From contig JAJZLX010000670.1 of NCBI GenBank assembly GCA_021850555.1, positions 1-8,401 of the forward strand: a DNA stretch of 8,401 nucleotides, given 5' to 3'. Under the pieces are notes generated by a model that saw only the letters and a list, made by a program, of their open reading frames with translations, ran no database searches and was not told the DNA's origin. The first letter of the stretch is position 1; each line of letters begins with the position of its first letter. Origin of the DNA: Pseudomonadota bacterium. Lineage in GTDB: Bacteria; Pseudomonadota; Gammaproteobacteria; Steroidobacterales; Steroidobacteraceae. The position numbers were made by a program, and so were the translations under genes. Positions 5,662 to 8,401 of the stretch are shown one piece after another.

Positions 5662-8142
5662 ATGCTCCGACATTACCTGCAAGTGGCCGCGCGTAGCCTA
5701 GTCCGCCACAAGCTCTACAGCTTCATCAACATCGCGAGTCTCGCGTTGGGGCTGACCTGCGCCATATTCATCCTCCTCTTCATTCGCTATGAGACGACCA
5801 CCGACAGCTGGGTGCCCGGTAGTGCTCAGCTCTACAGGGTAGACATGACCGCTCACCTGCCGGGCCGTCCGCCGATCAAAACGGCCCAAACTTCCTTTCC
5901 CGTGCCGGCTTTGATGCAAGAAACGATTCCGGAAGTCACCGCGGCGACCCGTCTGCTTCGCTTACCCCTCACCCTAACCGTTGGCCACCGACAGTTCTTC
6001 GAGACGGTTGACTCTGTCGACCCAAACTTTCTTCAAGTCGTCCGCCTGCCCCTGGTATCGGGGGATCCTGCAAAGGTTCTCAGTCAACCGGAGTCCCTGG
6101 TCCTGTCGGAAGATACCGCCAGAAAGCTCTTCGGTGACGTGAATCCGCTTGGACAAACAGTCGGAGTTAACAGAACAGATTGCGCCCGGGACGATGTAGC
6201 CTGTCGCCGCACCCCAATTGCCATGCAAGTCACCGGAATACTGAGAAACCTGCCGCCGACATCCCAACTTGTGGCAGATGTGCTCATGCCAAATGACTCT
6301 GTCGCCGACCCCTACAGCCGGTTTTCAAAGCAAGCGTGGCTTGCGGTCAATTTCTACGGCTATGTAACTCTTATACCCAACGCTAGCCCTCAGGCCGTCA
6401 TAGCCAAGCTATCCCCAATACTGGATCGCGCAATGGCCGCTTCGACTCGAACACTCCCGCAGCACATTCGGGGAAGCCAGCTTTTCAAAGTCCACCTGAC
6501 TCCGTTCGCGGATGTTCACCTCGACTCCGCCGGATATATCTCCAACATGACGCCCCCCGGAAGCTGGACCACCGTTTATGGTGTCGCGGCCATCGGGGTT
6601 CTGATTCTGCTGGTCGCCGCCTTCAATTTCATGAACCTGGCGACCGCTCGCGCAACGCTGCGTGCCCGCGAGATTTCACTACGCCAATGCGTGGGTGCAA
6701 CCCGTCAGCAGTTGATCGTGCAGTTCCTAGGCGAGTCGGTACTAGTAGCTCTTTGCTCGCTGGTGCTTGCTCTGGCAGCGGTGGAAATTCTTCTACCAGT
6801 CTATGAGGGCTTTGTGGAGCATCCCGTCGCTTTCCATCTATTGGGCGATTGGCCGTTCTCCCTGCTGCTTCTCGGTATCGCAATCATCGTGGGACTCATC
6901 AGCGGCAGCTACCCTGCGCTGGTCCTATCTGGCTTGCGGCCCGCCGTGGTGCTACGGGCAAACACTTCGGGGCAGGCAGGCTCCGGCCATCTGCGTATCA
7001 TTCTGGTCATGCTGCAGTTCGCCTTCTCCATCGGCTTAGGGATCGCGGCGATTGTCGTGTTCAGGCAGATCGACTTTGCGCGCAACATCGATCTGGGTTT
7101 CAACCGCCACAACATCGTCGTTCTAAACGCAGAAGCGCTCGATTCGCATAGCCGGCAAAGCCTCGTACAAGTCCTGCGCACCTATCCAGGGATACTCGGT
7201 GCAGCACTATCGAACAAAGTACCGTTCAAGGATAACGCCCCCGTCGGTTTGGCCAGACTTCCAGAGTGGTCACATGTGGTTTCAGTCACGAGACTCATGA
7301 TCAGCCCAGAATTTCCGAGCCTGTACGACATGCCGCTGATTGCCGGTCGACTGCTCTCGTCGGGTCGCGTCCAAGATACACTGTTGGAAAACAACTTCTC
7401 GCCCAATCCAGCTAACGAGGGACACAATATCCTCATCAACGTTTCCGCGGCTACTCTCTTCGGATACACGCCGCAGCAGGCCATTGGAAAGACAATCATA
7501 TACAACGGAAATCACGTGAACATCGTGGGCGTTCTCGGGGACGCGAATTTTTCCGGTGCCTTGGGGCACGTCACCCCAACTGTGTATTTCAACGACCCGC
7601 GCAAAACTACCGAGCTGCAGATTCGCCTCAGTGGTAAGGACACTCTGAGGACGTTGACCTCAATTGACAAAGCCTGGCATGCTTTTGCGCCAGACACCTC
7701 GTCGCAGACATATTTTCTCAGTGCCGATTTCGAACAGCTGTACCGGAGCGCTGAAAGGCAAGGCGTGATGTTCGAGGTTTTAGTCTACATAGCTCTCTTG
7801 ATTGGAACTCTCGGGCTGTTCGGACTAGCTGCTTTTACCGCCGGTCGTCGCACCAAGGAGATTGGCATGCGCAGGGTGTTTGGTGCCCGTACGCAGGATA
7901 TAGCTCTCCTTCTGCTGTGGCAGTTCTCCAAACCCGTGCTGATTGCCAATGTGATTGCCTGGCCACTAGCTTGGTACTATCTACATGACTGGTTGCAGGG
8001 ATTTGCCTATCGCATCTCCCTCAGTCCCCTTTATTTCTTTGGCGCGGGCGCGGTCGCGCTGCTCATCGCTTGGGCGACAGTCTTCGGTCATACGCAGCGG
8101 GTCGCCCGCGCCAACCCAATCAACGCACTGCGCCATGAGTAG
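5662..8142 (+). CDS. FtsX/MacB-type ABC permease with two membrane blocks
   Basis: This 826-residue inner-membrane permease has a duplicated layout. Block one is TM1 (about 21-41), a MacB-like periplasmic core (about 45-300), then TM2 (about 305-328), TM3 (about 352-380) and TM4 (about 398-420). Block two is TM5 (about 445-468), a second periplasmic core (about 470-700), then TM6 (about 705-727), TM7 (about 748-772) and TM8 (about 790-810). Family signatures include ARSLVRHKLYSFINIASLAL at the start, the cytoplasmic loops AREISLRQCVGATRQQL and TKEIGMRRVFGAR after TM2 and TM6, and the ending NPINALRHE. Large permeases of this sort work with a separate LolD-like ATPase and an adaptor to expel periplasmic or membrane-embedded compounds. 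GC is visibly lower than in the adaptor gene and much of the ATPase gene: hand-counted 60-base rows fall to 47-53% in many places, against 67-68% in sampled neighbour rows. The frame is intact. Substrate unknown. Confidence 0.93.
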   Translation: MLRHYLQVAARSLVRHKLYSFINIASLALGLTCAIFILLFIRYETTTDSWVPGSAQLYRVDMTAHLPGRPPIKTAQTSFPVPALMQETIPEVTAATRLLRLPLTLTVGHRQFFETVDSVDPNFLQVVRLPLVSGDPAKVLSQPESLVLSEDTARKLFGDVNPLGQTVGVNRTDCARDDVACRRTPIAMQVTGILRNLPPTSQLVADVLMPNDSVADPYSRFSKQAWLAVNFYGYVTLIPNASPQAVIAKLSPILDRAMAASTRTLPQHIRGSQLFKVHLTPFADVHLDSAGYISNMTPPGSWTTVYGVAAIGVLILLVAAFNFMNLATARATLRAREISLRQCVGATRQQLIVQFLGESVLVALCSLVLALAAVEILLPVYEGFVEHPVAFHLLGDWPFSLLLLGIAIIVGLISGSYPALVLSGLRPAVVLRANTSGQAGSGHLRIILVMLQFAFSIGLGIAAIVVFRQIDFARNIDLGFNRHNIVVLNAEALDSHSRQSLVQVLRTYPGILGAALSNKVPFKDNAPVGLARLPEWSHVVSVTRLMISPEFPSLYDMPLIAGRLLSSGRVQDTLLENNFSPNPANEGHNILINVSAATLFGYTPQQAIGKTIIYNGNHVNIVGVLGDANFSGALGHVTPTVYFNDPRKTTELQIRLSGKDTLRTLTSIDKAWHAFAPDTSSQTYFLSADFEQLYRSAERQGVMFEVLVYIALLIGTLGLFGLAAFTAGRRTKEIGMRRVFGARTQDIALLLLWQFSKPVLIANVIAWPLAWYYLHDWLQGFAYRISLSPLYFFGAGAVALLIAWATVFGHTQRVARANPINALRHE

Positions 8143-8150
8143 AGCACTTG

Positions 8151-8401
8151 GTGCCGGGCAATTTCGATGTCCATCTGGTGATGGACAACTAGGGCACTCA
8201 CAAGATTCCTGCGGTCAAAGCCTGGTTCGCACGTCATCGGCGCTTCCATCCTCACTTCGCTCCAACCAGTGCGTCCTGTCTCAACCAGGTCGAGCGCTGG
8301 TTTGCAGCGCTCACGGAACGACAGATCCGCCGCGGCATTCATCGCAGCAGCGCCAAGTTCGAGCAGGCCATCCGCGCATAATTGGACATCAACAATCGCA
8401 A
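8151..8401 (+). pseudogene. IS630-family transposase C-terminal fragment with two in-frame stops
   Basis: The frame beginning at 8151 reads VPGNFDVHLVMDN, a TAG stop, GTHKIPAVKAWFARH and FHPHFAPTSASCLNQVERWF, then TERQIRRGIHRSSAKFEQ, a TAA stop and LDINNR at the window edge. These are the C-terminal catalytic motifs of IS630-family DDE transposases: the D of VMDN and the E of LNQVE are the second and third catalytic residues. Both stops (8190-8192 and near 8381) fall where family members usually carry tyrosine, and SASC has Cys where Trp is usual, so the copy has decayed by point mutation. The N-terminal part is missing, and the homology starts within about 10 bp of the permease stop. It continues beyond the window. 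Family assignment is from recognised motifs. Confidence 0.88.

Noticed and set aside
1..8401. CRISPR arrays, retron or toxin-antitoxin genes, biosynthetic genes
   Set aside because: No regularly spaced repeats, reverse transcriptase, small paired genes or synthetase motifs were seen on either strand.

Overview
This is a GC-rich bacterial window, most likely from a Gram-negative proteobacterium. The evidence is a periplasmic adaptor gene, a sigma-54 activator, a -24/-12 promoter and IS66/IS630 remnants of proteobacterial type. The lineage cannot be fixed more closely from the sequence alone. The window looks like an accessory locus: it starts inside a tRNA-Val gene, and decayed transposase fragments lie on both sides of an intact five-gene module.

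Layout, left to right. Positions 1-54 are the 3' part of a tRNA-Val(CAC). Positions 55-323 are non-coding, AT-rich at first and then GC-rich. Positions 324-691 (minus) are an IS66-family transposase fragment with a one-base frameshift. Next come two minus-strand genes read towards the tRNA: an NtrC-family response regulator (3447-2062) and its NtrY-like histidine kinase (2072-726), overlapping by 11 bp. A divergent control region (about 3448-3681) follows. It holds a well-matched sigma-54 promoter at 3562-3577 and three related half-sites at 3468-3512. On the plus strand follow a periplasmic adaptor (3682-4947), a MacB/LolD-type ABC ATPase (4966-5652) and an 826-residue FtsX/MacB-type permease (5662-8142). 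From 8151 to the window edge is an IS630-family transposase fragment with two in-frame stops.

How the genes work together (inference). Adaptor, ATPase and permease form a MacAB-like tripartite exporter, presumably using a TolC-type outer-membrane channel encoded elsewhere, since none is present here. The kinase phosphorylates the sigma-54 activator, which would bind the half-sites about 75-120 bp upstream of the transcription start and switch on the exporter. The kinase has two membrane helices and almost no periplasmic loop, so it probably senses the membrane or a partner protein, and the large periplasmic parts of the permease are an attractive candidate partner. The substrate cannot be read from sequence; a peptide, lipopeptide or other envelope-active compound is a reasonable guess.

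The most notable points are the complete sigma-54 circuit around one exporter, the sensor kinase without a sensor domain, the GAFTDA variant in the activator, and the lower GC of the permease gene relative to its operon partners.
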